Below are positions 17,360 through 29,375 of a stretch of 64,000 nt of DNA, piece after piece. Every line of letters starts with the position of its first letter. Within the stretch, counting starts at the first letter, position 1. The translations under genes and the position numbers were made by a program. Below the pieces are notes generated by a model. It saw only the letters and a program-made list of their open reading frames with translations. It searched no databases and was not told the DNA's origin. Source of the DNA: Obelidium mucronatum (lineage: Eukaryota; Chytridiomycota; Chytridiomycetes; Chytridiales; Chytriomycetaceae); contig JAIVFH010000124.1 of assembly GCA_025765595.1 (NCBI GenBank), positions 1-64,000 on the forward strand, written 5' to 3'.

Positions 17360-20300
17360 ATGAATCCCCTCATCTACGCCGTGAGTTGTGCGCTTTCAAA
17401 TCTCAACGTTAACCCTAACCGATCGTTTGACACTTTATCCGCATCATCTAGTCGACCGAAGGCCATGAACCAGAGAGTGTGGATAACGTCCAATACTTTA
17501 CATACAAATCAGTCCATAATGGAAGCAAGAAAAGGTATCTTTCTTGGCGTAAGTAATCGATTCGTTGTTGGTTTTGGTTGTTGACTGGCAATGTTCATGC
17601 ATCAAAACAAATAGAGAATGCAACCTTTGTACACGACCGTGATAACTACTACCACGTTATGGGTAAGTTCCGTTCTTTGTACCCTGACAATATTAGTGTT
17701 AGAGGTACCCTGACAATATGAGCTCTAACGCAGGAATTTAAAATAGACACGGATGGAGTTGTGAGGTTTCAACTTAACAACTGCGGTTCAAATTCAAGAA
17801 TCGAGAAGGAACTTGCTAAAAAGTTTCCGGGCGAGGAGCTCCAACCTCTTCCGTTTGGCAACCACTATAAGGTTGTTTTGGAAATAAAGCGCGGACCACA
17901 TCAAGGAGTACCGCTGAGTCTCGATGGAAGAATTGCAGATCCGAACACGAACCCTGTTTTCATTGAGTTTGATCTCACTCAAAATAATATCGTGCCTGTT
18001 TCTCTTCTTGAAGCTTATCGGAAAGAGCTTGATGATGGACAATACACTGTGACTGCAGAGTTTGGTGAACCCTTGCTTGAGCCTGAATCACAAGTTACGG
18101 AGACAGTGAGTGGGAATACTGGGCTCACCACGGAAGCAATCGACAAGGTTTTTTCTTTCAAGAACGAAAGAGTGGATGGAATTCTGTTCAAGAATTCCGA
18201 CCAATTGAGAGATTTCTCCGAGCATTGTTGGAACAGATCGCAACAACAGTGGATTATATCAGTAAGTCATTATATTCCTTCAAACCATCACTCTTGGTTG
18301 ATCTGACGTTGGCCATTGTAGCGCCGGCTTGAGGGCAATGTCATTTCACCATCGCTTTTGAGTAATCTGATTGGGCTGATCAAAGAAACCAGTGTCCAGA
18401 CTCTAAACGAACTTGAAAATCGAAGAATTGGTCGCTGGAATCCAGATATGAAGTCGGTGGACGATATCATTAATGTACAACAGATGAGGGAAGAGAACGA
18501 TGAGCTTGTCCACGAAGAAATCGGCGCCGTTGATAAAGGAGAAAAGTCGAATGAAAGCTTGATGAGCCAGAACTTAGGAGTTGGGTGGGTCAATTCTTCT
18601 CTACTAGAGCTTTATCTGACCATTTCTTTTATTAGACTGGGCCTTAAATATGCGAAGGACAAGACAAATGGTACACAGAAAGATACCAGTAAACATCATG
18701 GGTCTACATTGGCTGGAAGTGGTTCAGTTGGTGGTTTCGGTGTAAAGGCGAAGGGGTCCGGTACTCACAGTCATGACACGAAGAAAACCAAAATTGATAA
18801 CCGTCACAACGCTGACGTTAGCGAAGTTGGAAGTAACTTCGATCGTAACTCGCATCAATTGAGGCAGAATGCTTTCCAGAACGCATTCTTCAAGGGTAAC
18901 ACGAAGGCTGGAACAAACCAACATCGCAATGTTAAGGAAAATTACCAGGCTGGCTTTGTAAAGTTGCCTACAAACAGCGTATATCATGTTGCGTACCGGG
19001 TATGCGTATTCTTTGTTGGTCAATGTGTATTCTTACATGTCACATTTTTTTAGGAACAGTACCACAGCTACGTTTCTGGGTCTGCATCAACGATAACCAC
19101 TGAAAAAAAACTGCGTCCGGTGTTCGTTAAGCTTACACCACCAGCCAAAAATGGTTTGAAAGATTTGAGCCGGCAGGGAACATTCCAGCTCTTCCCTGCG
19201 TGTACCATAAAAGCGGAAACTGTAGACTCTATTCGAAAGTGTTTTCATGTGACGCAGCCATTCACGCTCTTTGCACAAATACACACCTCTATTTTGGACC
19301 ACAGAAAACCTTCACCCGGGGATGTCGTTGTGCTTCGTCGCGCAGGAAACTTTTCATCTTGTCGCGAAATTAACAAATCCTTGTTTTCTGAGAATAAGGT
19401 AAGCAATAGTTGTCCCCGCTATGTGCTCACATCGTAGCAAATCTAGGTTTTTCTGCGTCTGGATGATGTCCTTTGGGAGCTTTTGACATCACAGCAAATG
19501 CAGATGCCAAACGACGAATTCTTGGTTGAATATGAGAGTGAAATGCAGACAATTGATGATTCGAAGATCGCATCAATGGCCGTTGTCTACACTCAAAGAT
19601 GTGCGACATCTGTTTTCTTGAGATTCCGGGATGGCACAAGGGAAGGTACAAATGTTTTTTATCGGTCTGAAGTGTCAAATCAATATTGAATCCCCCAAAT
19701 CGACTCCACTTGGCTACAGTGTTCGGAAGGCCTGTAGCTGGAGCTGATGCAGTTACACAATATTTTGGTGGCCCCTTCAAAAGTATCAAGGTTTCAGCCG
19801 AGCCGCCGTTTGTTAAAGTAGTTTCAGGGAATTCTGCCTCTGAACTGCCGCGGCCAGCCAAACCCGCGCCCACTCTTCAAAAAACGGACTCGCTCTTTCG
19901 GGCTTTTTGTGCACGACGCGTTTGTGAAGCTTTGCAAGGAGTTCCTTGGTTGAAGAAAGACAATATGAAACTCGCCCAATCTAAACTCATTTTGAGAGTA
20001 TTAGAAATCCGCTCTCGTCAATTGTGTCTTGGTAAGAAAGGTAAGCTTTTTCAACTGTTCAATTGCTCATAACTGACATCGAACATCAAATACCAACGAC
20101 AGAAGCGAAAACGCCAACAAATTCATTGGCAGCAACGGCTTGGAATGAGTTGGTAATTGAACAAGTCACTTGTGCTGCGAAAAAGTTCATGGCATTGGAT
20201 GGTTTGAGAGAGCATTTTGATGCGGTTCTTCAAAACGAAATCGAAGCTGCTTGGTCATTGTGCGGAGTCTTGTCGCTCGAAACCAAGAATTTCGCGAAGC

Positions 20301-21152
20301 AGCTCGTTCTGCAGTTATGTGCTGACTATGTGGATGAGGCAAATATCATGGTTCTTACAAAAGAAGTGACGGAAGCAATGCCGAAAGAAGTAAGTGAAAG
20401 TATGTGACTGAGAACCCGAATCCTACCTAAATTACTATTTTTTCAAATTATAACTAGGAAGCGGTTGGTCAGTCGGAAAGCCAAGGTTCCAGCCCTTCCA
20501 CCGCCGGTCGGTTTTCTTTTCTTCTCAACTTGCCAAACACTAATCTGATCACTGCCATTCAACAACACCAGCAACGCATATCAAAGAAACCCAAGAAACT
20601 CTTGAGGAGATGATTGTCGAGGCGGTTTCGTCAAGAATGATGTCGTTTTGTCGGGAGGAATGTCCAAAGTGCGGTTCACCCTGTTTGCAGTTACACAATC
20701 ACCTCGACAATCATAAATGTTTGCACCAACCGCGTGGTGTCAAAGGAAGTCATTATTACGCACCTGGGTTCAACCTTGTTTTCGGAAGGCTATTTAGTCG
20801 CCACAATCACATTATAGATTCCCCGTGTAATATGTGTGAATTGAGCAGTTCTTGCAATGGGTGGGACTCTGAATTTGACGAAGGCCTGCAAGAGCTTCTT
20901 ACGAGTTTCTACTGGAGACATCGCGTGAGTTGTTTGCCATTTCAACCTGCACCAACTTCTTACTTGTTCCTCTTTCAGGATGCGCTTGTGAAGGAATACC
21001 GAACGAGTTTTGCAGGAGGTAATTGGGCTGCTGAAGATTCTGACGGGTTGTTGCTGGCGCAAAATTATGAGAAACTCAAGGAGAAATTGTCCAGCGAACA
21101 CCGTGAGGTGCAGTTTAACTTCTCCAAGTTTCGCGTATTGAACGAGAAATAA
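17360..21152 (+). CDS. Large 13-exon protein with VLIG-like C-terminal Cys/His module
   Basis: Start ATG at 17,360; exon 1 (17,360-17,380) ends at gtgagt and exon 2 begins at 17,452. About 12 short GT-AG introns follow, and the frame ends at 21,152. The N-terminus reads as a beta-trefoil-like stretch (YKSVHNG, YLSW, then F-V-H). The middle is a long region with a Gly/Ser/His-rich low-complexity part and then beta-rich sequence with FFGRPV-like and YTQR motifs. A helical part (LVIEQVTCAAKKFMALDG) follows. The C-terminus has CPKCGSPC, then HNH...HKCLHQPRGVKG, then further C-x2-C and C residues. That pattern resembles the zinc-binding tail of animal very large inducible GTPases and related large fungal or protist proteins. 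No P-loop was seen. A damaged second copy lies split at 50,077-51,295 and 41,099-41,746, so the gene belongs to a duplicated family. Confidence 0.65.
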
Positions 21153-21330
21153 ATCTTGGTTGTTTTGCCTTTTTTTGTCTTGCCCAAGTAATTCCTACCA
21201 AACAATCCTCTTCCTGAGAAAGCTTGTCTCAAGACAGAGATGTCAGACAAGCTGTTTCGCCAAGACCGAGCTTTCCCAGCATCATTGAAATGCAACCAAT
21301 CTGCGGCTTAGATCCCTTGAACAGAAAAAA
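21153..21330 (+). pseudogene. Remnant of the GTPase-like gene downstream of the large gene
   Basis: 21,265-21,330 matches, at roughly three bases in four, the stretch at 24,519-24,585 that encodes GRLPSNVEIQPYCGLGP in the GTPase-like gene. The frame is broken here. The same remnant follows the damaged copy of the large gene at 41,100-41,220, so it was duplicated together with it. This suggests the large gene and the GTPase-like gene were once neighbours or one unit. Confidence 0.5.
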
Positions 21331-21559
21331 CCACCCGGTCTTTTCCAGTACGTTAATAAAAGATTGGGAAATTTTTTCCGTCTCCCTTATCTTTCATTGG
21401 CAGAAAAAAACAGAAAAAAGTGAAGTCCCGTCTAAGTCCAAACAACATGAAGAAATGACAAGTGCGAATCAACTGAGCAACGGACTGCAATCAAATCGAC
21501 TCCAACGGACAGACGCTTCAATCAGCCAGGCTGTCGACGACTACCCAGAAGCAACGGCA

Positions 21560-22200
21560 GGCATTTAAGGCTGTCAGCGAGATGCAACATCAACAGCAAC
21601 GGCGGTAATCCATCGCGTCACCAGGCGGAAGTCCTCACGACGGTCATGATGAGCGCTTTGAAACATGGACGCATCGGCCGAAGCTTCAAGGTACTGTCTT
21701 GATTCTTCGCGCTCTATTCCCACCCGGGCAGGTCGTCATTATTAATATTTACGAACATTTACAGCGCCTCTTCTTCGTCTTCGTCTTCTGCCTCTTCTTC
21801 TTCAATACCTGAAGAGACTGACGACGCCGAAACCACCCCAAACCACTCAAACACCGAGTTCAATATTCTCTTGCAGTACCAACAAACCCGACGCTTACGC
21901 GGATCTCTGATTCTGAAGTATCTCATTAAGTGGGTCTCTCTGATGCCACTCCACCACGTGTCGCTTCCTGTCGCTGTTGGCCGCCAAAAAACCGTTCTGG
22001 CTGGATACTCACCCAGTTGAGGCGTGGTTGGTGCTAGACGCGCTGCTCCTGGCGCCGGCGCTGGCGCTGTTTATCCTGTCAGACCCGCGGGGCTTTGTGC
22101 TGGACTTGTCAGGATCTCCGGCCGCAGGCCGGAAGCTTTCTTACAGCAGGTTTTCAACTATTCTGTCCATAAAAAGAAATAAAATAGATAATAATAAACA
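21560..22200 (+). CDS. Possible small spliced gene, unrecognised
   Basis: A frame ending at 21,690 with a gtactg donor, an intron to 21,768 (tttacag), and then an exon starting with a Ser-rich run and PEETDDAETTPNH, continuing to a stop near 22,020. A second open frame over the end of that exon reads WLDTHPVEAWLVLDALLLAPALALFIL, a hydrophobic segment. Which frame is real cannot be decided by eye. GC content rises here, and a CCGGCCGCAGGCCGG palindrome sits at 22,117-22,131. Low confidence. Confidence 0.3.
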
Positions 22201-22210
22201 AAAACAGAAT

Positions 22211-22573
22211 TTATTTGAAGAATGAAGTAATCGGTAGATTTGTGTTGACAGAATGGAAACAGGATTTATCAGATCCGTTGCACTTGATTCTTTTTCCCTT
22301 GCAATACGTGCAAGCAGATCGCGTTTTTTTTGATGGCGCTTCTGATCCAGCTGTCATTTTCCGCTTCTGAGTTGAATCGCTGGCAGTAGAAGGGGCTGAA
22401 GGGGCTACTGCAGGGCAAGTGATGCTGTCAGTTGCAATAGGCAGTTGATCAGGAAACCGCGGCGCTTGCAAGGCAGATGGAGCTGGTAGGCGGTAAAGGA
22501 TTTGAGGCGTTTGGGGGATCGAAATTGGCGGGGAATGAGCCAGTAATTGCTGACGTTGGAGTGGTTGCCGCAT
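22211..22573 (-). CDS. Small protein with partial Zn2Cys6-type cluster
   Basis: Minus-strand frame of 120 aa: a Pro/Ser/Gln-rich N-terminal 75 residues, a basic stretch (KRK, SKKTR), then ACTYCKGKRIKCNGSDKSC. The spacing C-x2-C-x6-C-x6-C matches the first four Cys of the fungal Zn2Cys6 binuclear cluster, including the basic KxKR between Cys2 and Cys3. The last two Cys are missing because the protein ends 17 residues later. It is either a truncated transcription-factor relic or a distinct small zinc protein. The start is an in-frame ATG; an upstream exon is possible. Confidence 0.45.
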   Translation of the reverse strand: MRQPLQRQQLLAHSPPISIPQTPQILYRLPAPSALQAPRFPDQLPIATDSITCPAVAPSAPSTASDSTQKRKMTAGSEAPSKKTRSACTYCKGKRIKCNGSDKSCFHSVNTNLPITSFFK

Positions 22574-22795
22574 TGCTGTGCTTTTTCCTTCATTCTGCCG
22601 TCTAAATCGAAGTTATTGTCGTAAAAAAAAATATGAAGATATTCACCTGTACTTTGCACGCAATGATGGTGCAGAGATACCAGAATACTTCATGTTGATG
22701 GACACAAGAAAGTTCTTGGCAGAAATCCAGCTCTTATCACTGGATTGTTCCAAGAAAGTCCGGAATCCGGAGCTGCCGCCGCGGAATCCGGAACG

Positions 22796-22818
22796 TCGTC
22801 GGGCTTCGCCCGACGACA
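22796..22818. other. GC-rich perfect hairpin
   Basis: GTCGTCGGGC and GCCCGACGAC pair perfectly over 10 bp around a TTC loop, preceded by repeated TCCGGAATCCGGA text from 22,757. It lies in the gap upstream of the gene at 22,950, in otherwise AT-rich sequence. Role unknown. Confidence 0.6.
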
Positions 22819-22949
22819 TATCCACCAGCCCGTTCTCAAAGTGGCTCTACTCGGTATTTATTTACGCTTTTGCCACGTGCAAATTCAGCCTCCAAGAAAA
22901 AATTGTCCATTTCAGAAATTAATACTGGTAGACAGTGGTTGCTCCTGAC

Positions 22950-24840
22950 ATGATCCATCAATCGGCAACGTACCTTGGCCGCACGGAAAACACTCCAGAT
23001 AACCCTCCAATAGTTATTGGCAATTTTCGAAAGACTTCCGTCGCTTGCCTCTTTGTTGTAGTCAAGGTGGGTCGGATTCAGTGCATTTCAACTGAGACTC
23101 ATTCCCTTGTTTGTAGAACGGGACGACTGAAGATCTGCGTGACTTGAAGCTTGATTTCACCAGAGGAGGCATCCACCCAGACGTGTTTTCACCTGACAGA
23201 AATGGCATGATCCCGCTGCCGTCCAAAACGGTTCCATTGACAATCAAAGCCGGGTACTATGATGTCTTGTGGCTGTCTGGCCTTGGAACCGAAGTGGAGA
23301 AAAAAACAGTGAAAGACGCAACAATGCGCTTCGACAACTCAGTTGTTATATCAAACCTGGGATATGAGAAGAATGTAGACGGGTACGAAACCGTGAATGT
23401 AACTGTGTCTTGGACTCTTGGGACAGTACGTTTCCTGGCGACATTCATTGCTAGCCGCGACAAGGGTGGTGTAACTACCCCCAGTGCTTCTTGCCGCTTT
23501 GAATCCGAGAACGATGGAGCTGCCAACATGCCGCGTGTACAAATTGACTGCCCAGCCCGCGGTGATAAAGTCACCGTTACGCTCCTACCCCCTACCTCCA
23601 GGGAACAAAATTGTACAGCTGCACAAACCGGTGTAATTGCATCATTGGGGCAATTCCAGGATGAACCACATACATTGAATTTGCTTTATTATGTGCAATT
23701 AATAGCAGTGAAGTTTTCATGACTTTCCCACCTCCTTTCCAATTTAATCTAATTTTGGAATGATATAGGGATTTCTGGTGGCTGTAGTGGCAATGAAACA
23801 AGTATTATCGACTGTTTTCCCGGAAAACTTGGAATCTGAGTTGTGGAAGCTCGTAATCAAGGAAGAATGGACGCCACGTTCTGACGTATTTTTCAAGGCG
23901 GGGCCCATCCATGTTTTATTGATGCTCTGTATCGTTTTGGCGTGTGTGATACTCGCGGTTTGTGTTTTTTTTTGACATTCTTTTCATTTTTCGTTTTTTT
24001 AATTGGTTTTCAAAGGTGAATCAAGTTTGCAAACAAACAGTCGGAAATCGTCTTGGCCTGGATGCTGACCCAACAGTTGATACTGACCAAGACATATTTC
24101 CGCTGCCGCCTGCAGAAGAAGCGCAATTGCTGGAGAGAACCATATTCGTGTTTGGACATGACAACGTAGACGATGGAATTTTCCGAGTCCCAAGCTTTCG
24201 CTTTGTTAAACTTGGGAACCTGCCGTCAAACGCTCCTTCTTGGCTTGAGTATATCAAGACTGCATTAGGCGAACGTAGTCCAAGTCTTCTCGTTTACACG
24301 CTCCCGGCCTCAAGAAAAACAAAAGAGGACATAGATCATATTAAGCTGATCTATGAAATCCTTGGACAGAAGTCTGTCCCCCTGTTGATTTTGGTCAACA
24401 TGGATATCGTGCTGGGGAACTTTGGCGCGGACGAGAGGACTTTGCACAAGTGGCTTGAGTCTGTCCCAGAAAGTGGGAACTATTCTAACAAGACGGCAAT
24501 GTTGCGTGCATTGTTTGGCCAAGGCCGCCTTCCCAGCAATGTTGAAATCCAACCGTACTGCGGCTTAGGCCCCGCAAAAATGTATGACACTTGCCACAGG
24601 CAAGCAAAAACCGAATTTGCGTCAAAAGTTGAAGGCCTTTCGTTGATGCAATCAGTTCAAGTTGATAGAGCGGAAGCAGTCAGGGAGATTGTCAGATTTG
24701 CTGGCTCCAAGCGCAACGTGACAGGATTCACTCAAACTCTTCTGAAGAAATGGGTCGCAACAAACTGGCAAACATTGGAAATCAATTCAGCAGATAAAGT
24801 TGCTCTTGTGCATGATTGTTCAAACCAATGCAATCAATAA
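22950..24840 (+). CDS. Membrane-anchored protein with partial GTPase-like fold
   Basis: Exon 1 starts at the ATG at 22,950 and ends at gtgggt near 23,066. Exon 2 (about 23,117-23,626) is a beta-rich, N-glycosylation-rich domain of about 170 aa. Exon 3 (from about 23,769) encodes a transmembrane helix (HVLLMLCIVLACVILAV). Exon 4 (24,017-24,840) encodes a cytosolic domain containing SPSLLVYTLPASRKTKEDI and VPLLILVNMDIV. These resemble the switch-distal half of AIG1-like small GTPases of fungi (strand, helix, then the NKxD-like strand). No Walker A P-loop is visible, so nucleotide binding is doubtful. The layout suggests a type I membrane protein. Its 3' part is related to the remnant at 21,265-21,330. 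Confidence 0.6.
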
Positions 24841-24949
24841 AACTTGTAGCCAATGTCTTTCATTACATGTTGTTGTCAAATAAAGAAATTCGAAATTTTC
24901 TCACCCAGGAAGATGGGGAAAAGACAATAATATTTATTAAATAGTTCCA

Positions 24950-25320
24950 GGATTCGTTATATTTCAAATAAGTGACATTGGAAGCGTTCTGGGATATTTC
25001 AGAACTCCCTTCTGCCGTTTCGATAGACTGGCAATGAAAGCGGCCGTTTGGATCTGGGACACAGAATTAACACCACCTGCAAAAGAGAATAAACAATATT
25101 TTTCGAAACCTGATTTCATGCCATATTACTTAGCAAACTCTTTCACCTTGTTCTAGCCCACGATTCGGAGGCGTGAAAGGCAGCCAACACTGAGATTAAT
25201 CAGCATCCTTGGGGGCAGCTCCCTCCACTGCTGCAGTATTGCAAGGCCCTAAATCGTCAATCACTGCTTTAAGCGCTGCCTTATGTGCAGACATACGGGT
25301 TTTAGCTCCATTTGGTCGTT
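24950..25320 (-). pseudogene. Fragments of an unrecognised minus-strand gene
   Basis: Two open stretches with plausible splice edges: about 25,180-25,300 (RPNGAKTRMSAHKAALKAV, ending in a stop) and about 24,970-25,080 (VNSVSQIQTAAFIASLSKRQ, ending in a stop). They may be exons of one small gene or a relic. No family recognised. Confidence 0.25.
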
Positions 25321-25710
25321 GCAAACGATTTCTACGTGAAAATCGTTGGAAACGATCGTCAACGATTGAAATTAACGATTTTTAATAAAACCAGCGTTAA
25401 CTTTCGTTATGCAAGCGTTATCGTCAGTAACGCAATTGCAACGTGTTGTGACAGGTGCGGGCGATCAGAATCATATACTTGATGGTCAGGGTGGCTAAAG
25501 ACAAGGGAGTTACAACATTAAACAACGCAGGAGTATCATAGACAGAATCTCAACAATGAGAAATACTTATGCTCCAAATTTGGCGGTGATCGGAGCACCT
25601 TCAAAATCGTCGCGTTGTGATGAAAACGTCGAAATCGTCGTGAACGATTTCAACGATTTCAACGATTTCAATGATTTTCAACGATTTTCAGCCATTTCAA
25701 CGGTTGCAAC
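25320..25710. repeat. Cluster of AACGAT/ATCGTT words and a 9-bp tandem
   Basis: AACGAT or its complement occurs many times in both orientations from 25,325 to 25,450. 25,640-25,705 is a short tandem of TTCAACGAT-like 9-mers. Lies just outside the left end of the Plavaka-like element. Could be subterminal repeats of an older DNA transposon. Confidence 0.5.
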
Positions 25711-26175
25711 AAGTCAATCATGGCTGATCGCGATGCAGCCCTTTTATTCGATGTGTTTCAACGTTTCTCTGCCAGTGTAGTGAGCGGGACAGGACATGAT
25801 GCCGATGGTGGAGGCATGAAACTATTTATTGATCATCAAGGCAGACCTACGAAGACTAGGACCTCGTATTCGCCAAGAGCATATTCTTGGACGTCTATTT
25901 CCTCAAAATACACCCCTGGAAGTGTTTTGTCTGTCAGGATGTCTTTTTTGTAAAATTATCCCTGGTTCACCTTCCAACGTCTTCCAGGAGAATATATCAC
26001 AAAAATCAATTTTGCATATTCCAGTTGCTGATCCTGGCAAATTCTCTAAAATAATGTCTGGCATTATGTAAATGCACATAGATTGGGAGAATTCATTGTC
26101 AAATGCCCCCAAACATCTAGTCAACACATCTGCGATTCTCCCCATGTAAAAAAAGACATTGATTTATTGCAAAAA

Positions 26176-29090
26176 CTAAAAATCTGCGTCACTAGAATTT
26201 AATCGGCGCTTTTGCCTTAGTTTCACAAAGCCTTCCTGCAGAGTAGTTTTGATTTCAGCAAGCGGCACGTTTCTTGTGGGCTGCACCAAATCAAGCACAA
26301 GCTTTCTTGTTCGAAAGGAAAATATGTTGATGCAGTACTTGTTGGTGCCTGAGTGTTTAACAGTTGCGTTGTGGCGTGTCAAGTCTATCTTTCGTTTCGC
26401 TCCAATATGACACCCAGTGCCACAGCAATGTTGAACGTTAATTGCAGTACAGTTTGCCATTGGAAACGTTTTCACCGATTGAGTATGTTCAATGACAGGA
26501 CACCCCAAGTAGTATTGTTTGGTCATTCGGCAGATAGTACCACTTATAGTTTGTGAGGTTTTTGAAATGCTGGCAATTTGTAGAATGATTCTGCCTGGTT
26601 TGATCAATATGTAGCTGTTGACCTTGAATGGCTCAAGCAATTTCACTTCATCCAAATGAGTTCTCAATAGTGAATTGTTTCGATATGAATTTCCAAGAGA
26701 ATAATAGCCGCCATCCCCAAGATGATGAATGTTTGCATAATCAGCAAAACCCATTGCAACATCTTTCGATGCATTCAGCCGATTTGTGTGGAAAATTCCT
26801 GTTCTGATGAGCTTGTTGAAGCTTTCAAATGCCTCAGTTGCATAAAGACGTGGAGGTCCAAATCGGCGTACAAATTCTGGGATATGGCGCAGAAGATGGA
26901 ATTTTGGTTTCAGTATCGTGGAGTAATGGCTGAGTTTTGATGAGTGGAGTTTTGACGCATGTAATATGAACTGATCCAGATATTGATTGAGTTGGAGTAT
27001 GTAGGATTCAATGTCGCCAATCTCAGATGCATATAAATGTGCTGTAAGATTTGAAAGCGCAATCCATAAGTCCAGCTCAATATTTCCCACAACTGAAGAC
27101 AAGACAAATGGAGCAAGCTGTACAAACGTTCTGAAGTCTTTTCCATTGCAAGATCCAACATAGTGCACCTAACCAATGGAGTCAATAAAAATAGTGATTG
27201 GTTTCAACTAACCATTCCATGCCCTTGAATTGTTTTTGCAAATCCCAACTGTGATACTCCTTCTATGTTTGCCTTCAGTTTTTGCTTTTCTTGCGCCGAG
27301 AGATTCCCAATTGTTACTAATGTAGAATACTTCACAACGCCAAGCAAAACAGTATGGAGAATTTCAACTGGTGTATCTGCCGGTCCAGCAAAAAACGGTT
27401 CTTCTCCCTCCAATCCAAGAAATGAATTCATGACTGGCTCCAAGAAGTGATTTTTCATCCATTTTATGAAGAATTGATCTTTGATACCATTATGGAGTAA
27501 GACCAAATTTGCTCTTTGGTCATTGTAGCCACCAGCCAAAAATTTCTGCTTTTCGCCAAGCAGAACAGCTTTAGTCTTGTCGAATGTTTGGAGTTTTGCT
27601 GACAATGACGGTCTCTTGACAAAATGCATCAATGAATCAATATCAGTTGGAGTTTCAATGGAACACATTCGGCATGGCTGGACAGAAGTATGGCCAAGGT
27701 GAGAGACAATGCTGGATAAAGCTGGATTGTCACCAACGACTTGGAGAATTTCACCTGAATCCACTGTTAATAAATCATTTTTGCAGTTTCCTAAATTCTA
27801 ACTCACCAATCACAAGAACTTCTTCGCATAATTCAGCATCATACGCACAAACTCCCCTACGCAATTCCCGCATTGACGCAACAACCGCAACTGAACTCTC
27901 TACTGCAGACAAATGCTTTGATGTTGAAATAAAATTGATATTCTGAAGCTGCTGCGTTTTCTCAAATGGAAGTCCCTGCCAGTGTAAATAACAAAGATTC
28001 AAACTTATTCCACTTCTTCGACACATTTCCACTTGTATCATCATTGAAGAATGTAATTGGAGCAACAAGAATGCGCATTCCTTTAGCTCGTCTTCTCCAA
28101 GGTGCTCCAAAACGTATGGACATTTTCAATTTTGGTGAGTCGTTTCCATCCATGAGAACCAATACTATGTCCAAGCCAGCTCCAAATTTCACTCGAGATC
28201 CCATTTGTGCTGCGGAAATCCAAACTCCGTCTTGATTTCGAAGGATCAAACAGCGTTCAGCTATCAAGCCCAAAAACCCGCATGCCACATATTCATCTCC
28301 CCTTGTCGCAAATGTTTCAGGGGACAAAGCATTTCTCATTTGCCAGCCAGTACGCCTCACCAGCAAATACATCTTGTTTTTTCCCACCATTTTCCAAGCG
28401 TATCATAGGCGTAGGAATGTTGTCTATCCACTTTTGGGAGTGATACAACTCAGATATAGAATCGCTGAGCTCAGGAAGACACCTTAAGTGGCGTCGAATT
28501 CGAGGATTGGCAAATGCAAGTTGAATTGTTTTTGAGATTGGAATATACCACAGGCCCTTTCCGGAGACTTCACACATTCTGGGACTTGTACCAAGTAACA
28601 ATCGCAAGTCTTGGCGCAAGGCTCGAATGCGACCGTGGGCTGGGGGATCACAAACAAGCTGAAATGTTGACAAGATTTGATATTCAAGCTCTCGAGATAT
28701 TGTCCCGCTTCCAACTTGAGAAAATAGGACCATGAGACGGAACTCCAACTGTGATTGAAATGGCGCATAGAATCCGTTGCGAAAGGATTTTGGAGCTTGA
28801 GAGACAACTGGAAATGTCGACTTGACTACAGCCTCCTGATCAAGATCCAGGCCAATCAAGTCTTCTTCGTCATCTTCAGAAAGGATTTGGTCAGGGAAGT
28901 CTTCTCCAGATGGCGAATCATCTTTTGGACTTGAATAGAGCTCGCCAGCATTGGAATCATTGAAACCTTCTTCCAGCTGGTTGCTGTTGCTGCAATTTAG
29001 ATTATCTGTGGGGTCTGATAAGATTAAACCAATCGCAAGAGGGGTAAAGTTTAAAGAGACCTGGACTGTAGAACTCTTGGATCTCAACAA
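26176..29090 (-). CDS. Plavaka-like (CACTA/EnSpm) transposase
   Basis: About six exons on the minus strand with short introns (for example near 28,370, 27,970, 27,770 and 27,190). Landmarks in order: an acidic N-terminal region (SEDDEEDLIG), a helical part with PELSDSISELYHS, and FFNDDTSGNVSKKWNKFES, the hallmark DDTSGN-x-SK-x-WNK block of basidiomycete Plavaka transposases. Then come CRMCSIET, TPVEILHTVLLGVVKY (another Plavaka hallmark), PKFHLLRHIPEFVRRFGPP with ESFNKLIR, and a C-terminal region with HCCGTGCHIG. All ORF pieces are open, so the gene may be functional. The first exon could start upstream of 29,090, where a short C/H-rich stretch is present. Confidence 0.75.
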
Positions 29091-29375
29091 TGGATTTTTG
29101 GTGCCGGTTGCTCTTTAAATGGGTGCTTCTTCAGATCGTGCCGGCTTTGACATGTACACAGTGTGGCATATTGTTGCAACGCCATCCAAACTGAGTCTTT
29201 GTCCACATTTCAATAATTACAAATTCTTCACAACTGTTAGAATTTAAATCAAATTCACATGTCCCCACAATTTTTACAGAATGCGTCTTGCATTATTGAA
29301 AAAGACACTTTTTGCACCTTTTTCAATGCACGTTTTTCAATGCACATTTTTTCGGTGCACGTTTTTCCATCAAAA

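Noticed and set aside
17360..21152. Crinkler (CRN) effector gene
   Set aside because: Crinklers occur in chytrids and oomycetes and the genomic setting is suggestive, but no LFLAK-like or HVLVVVP-like motif is present, and the C-terminal Cys/His module points to another family.
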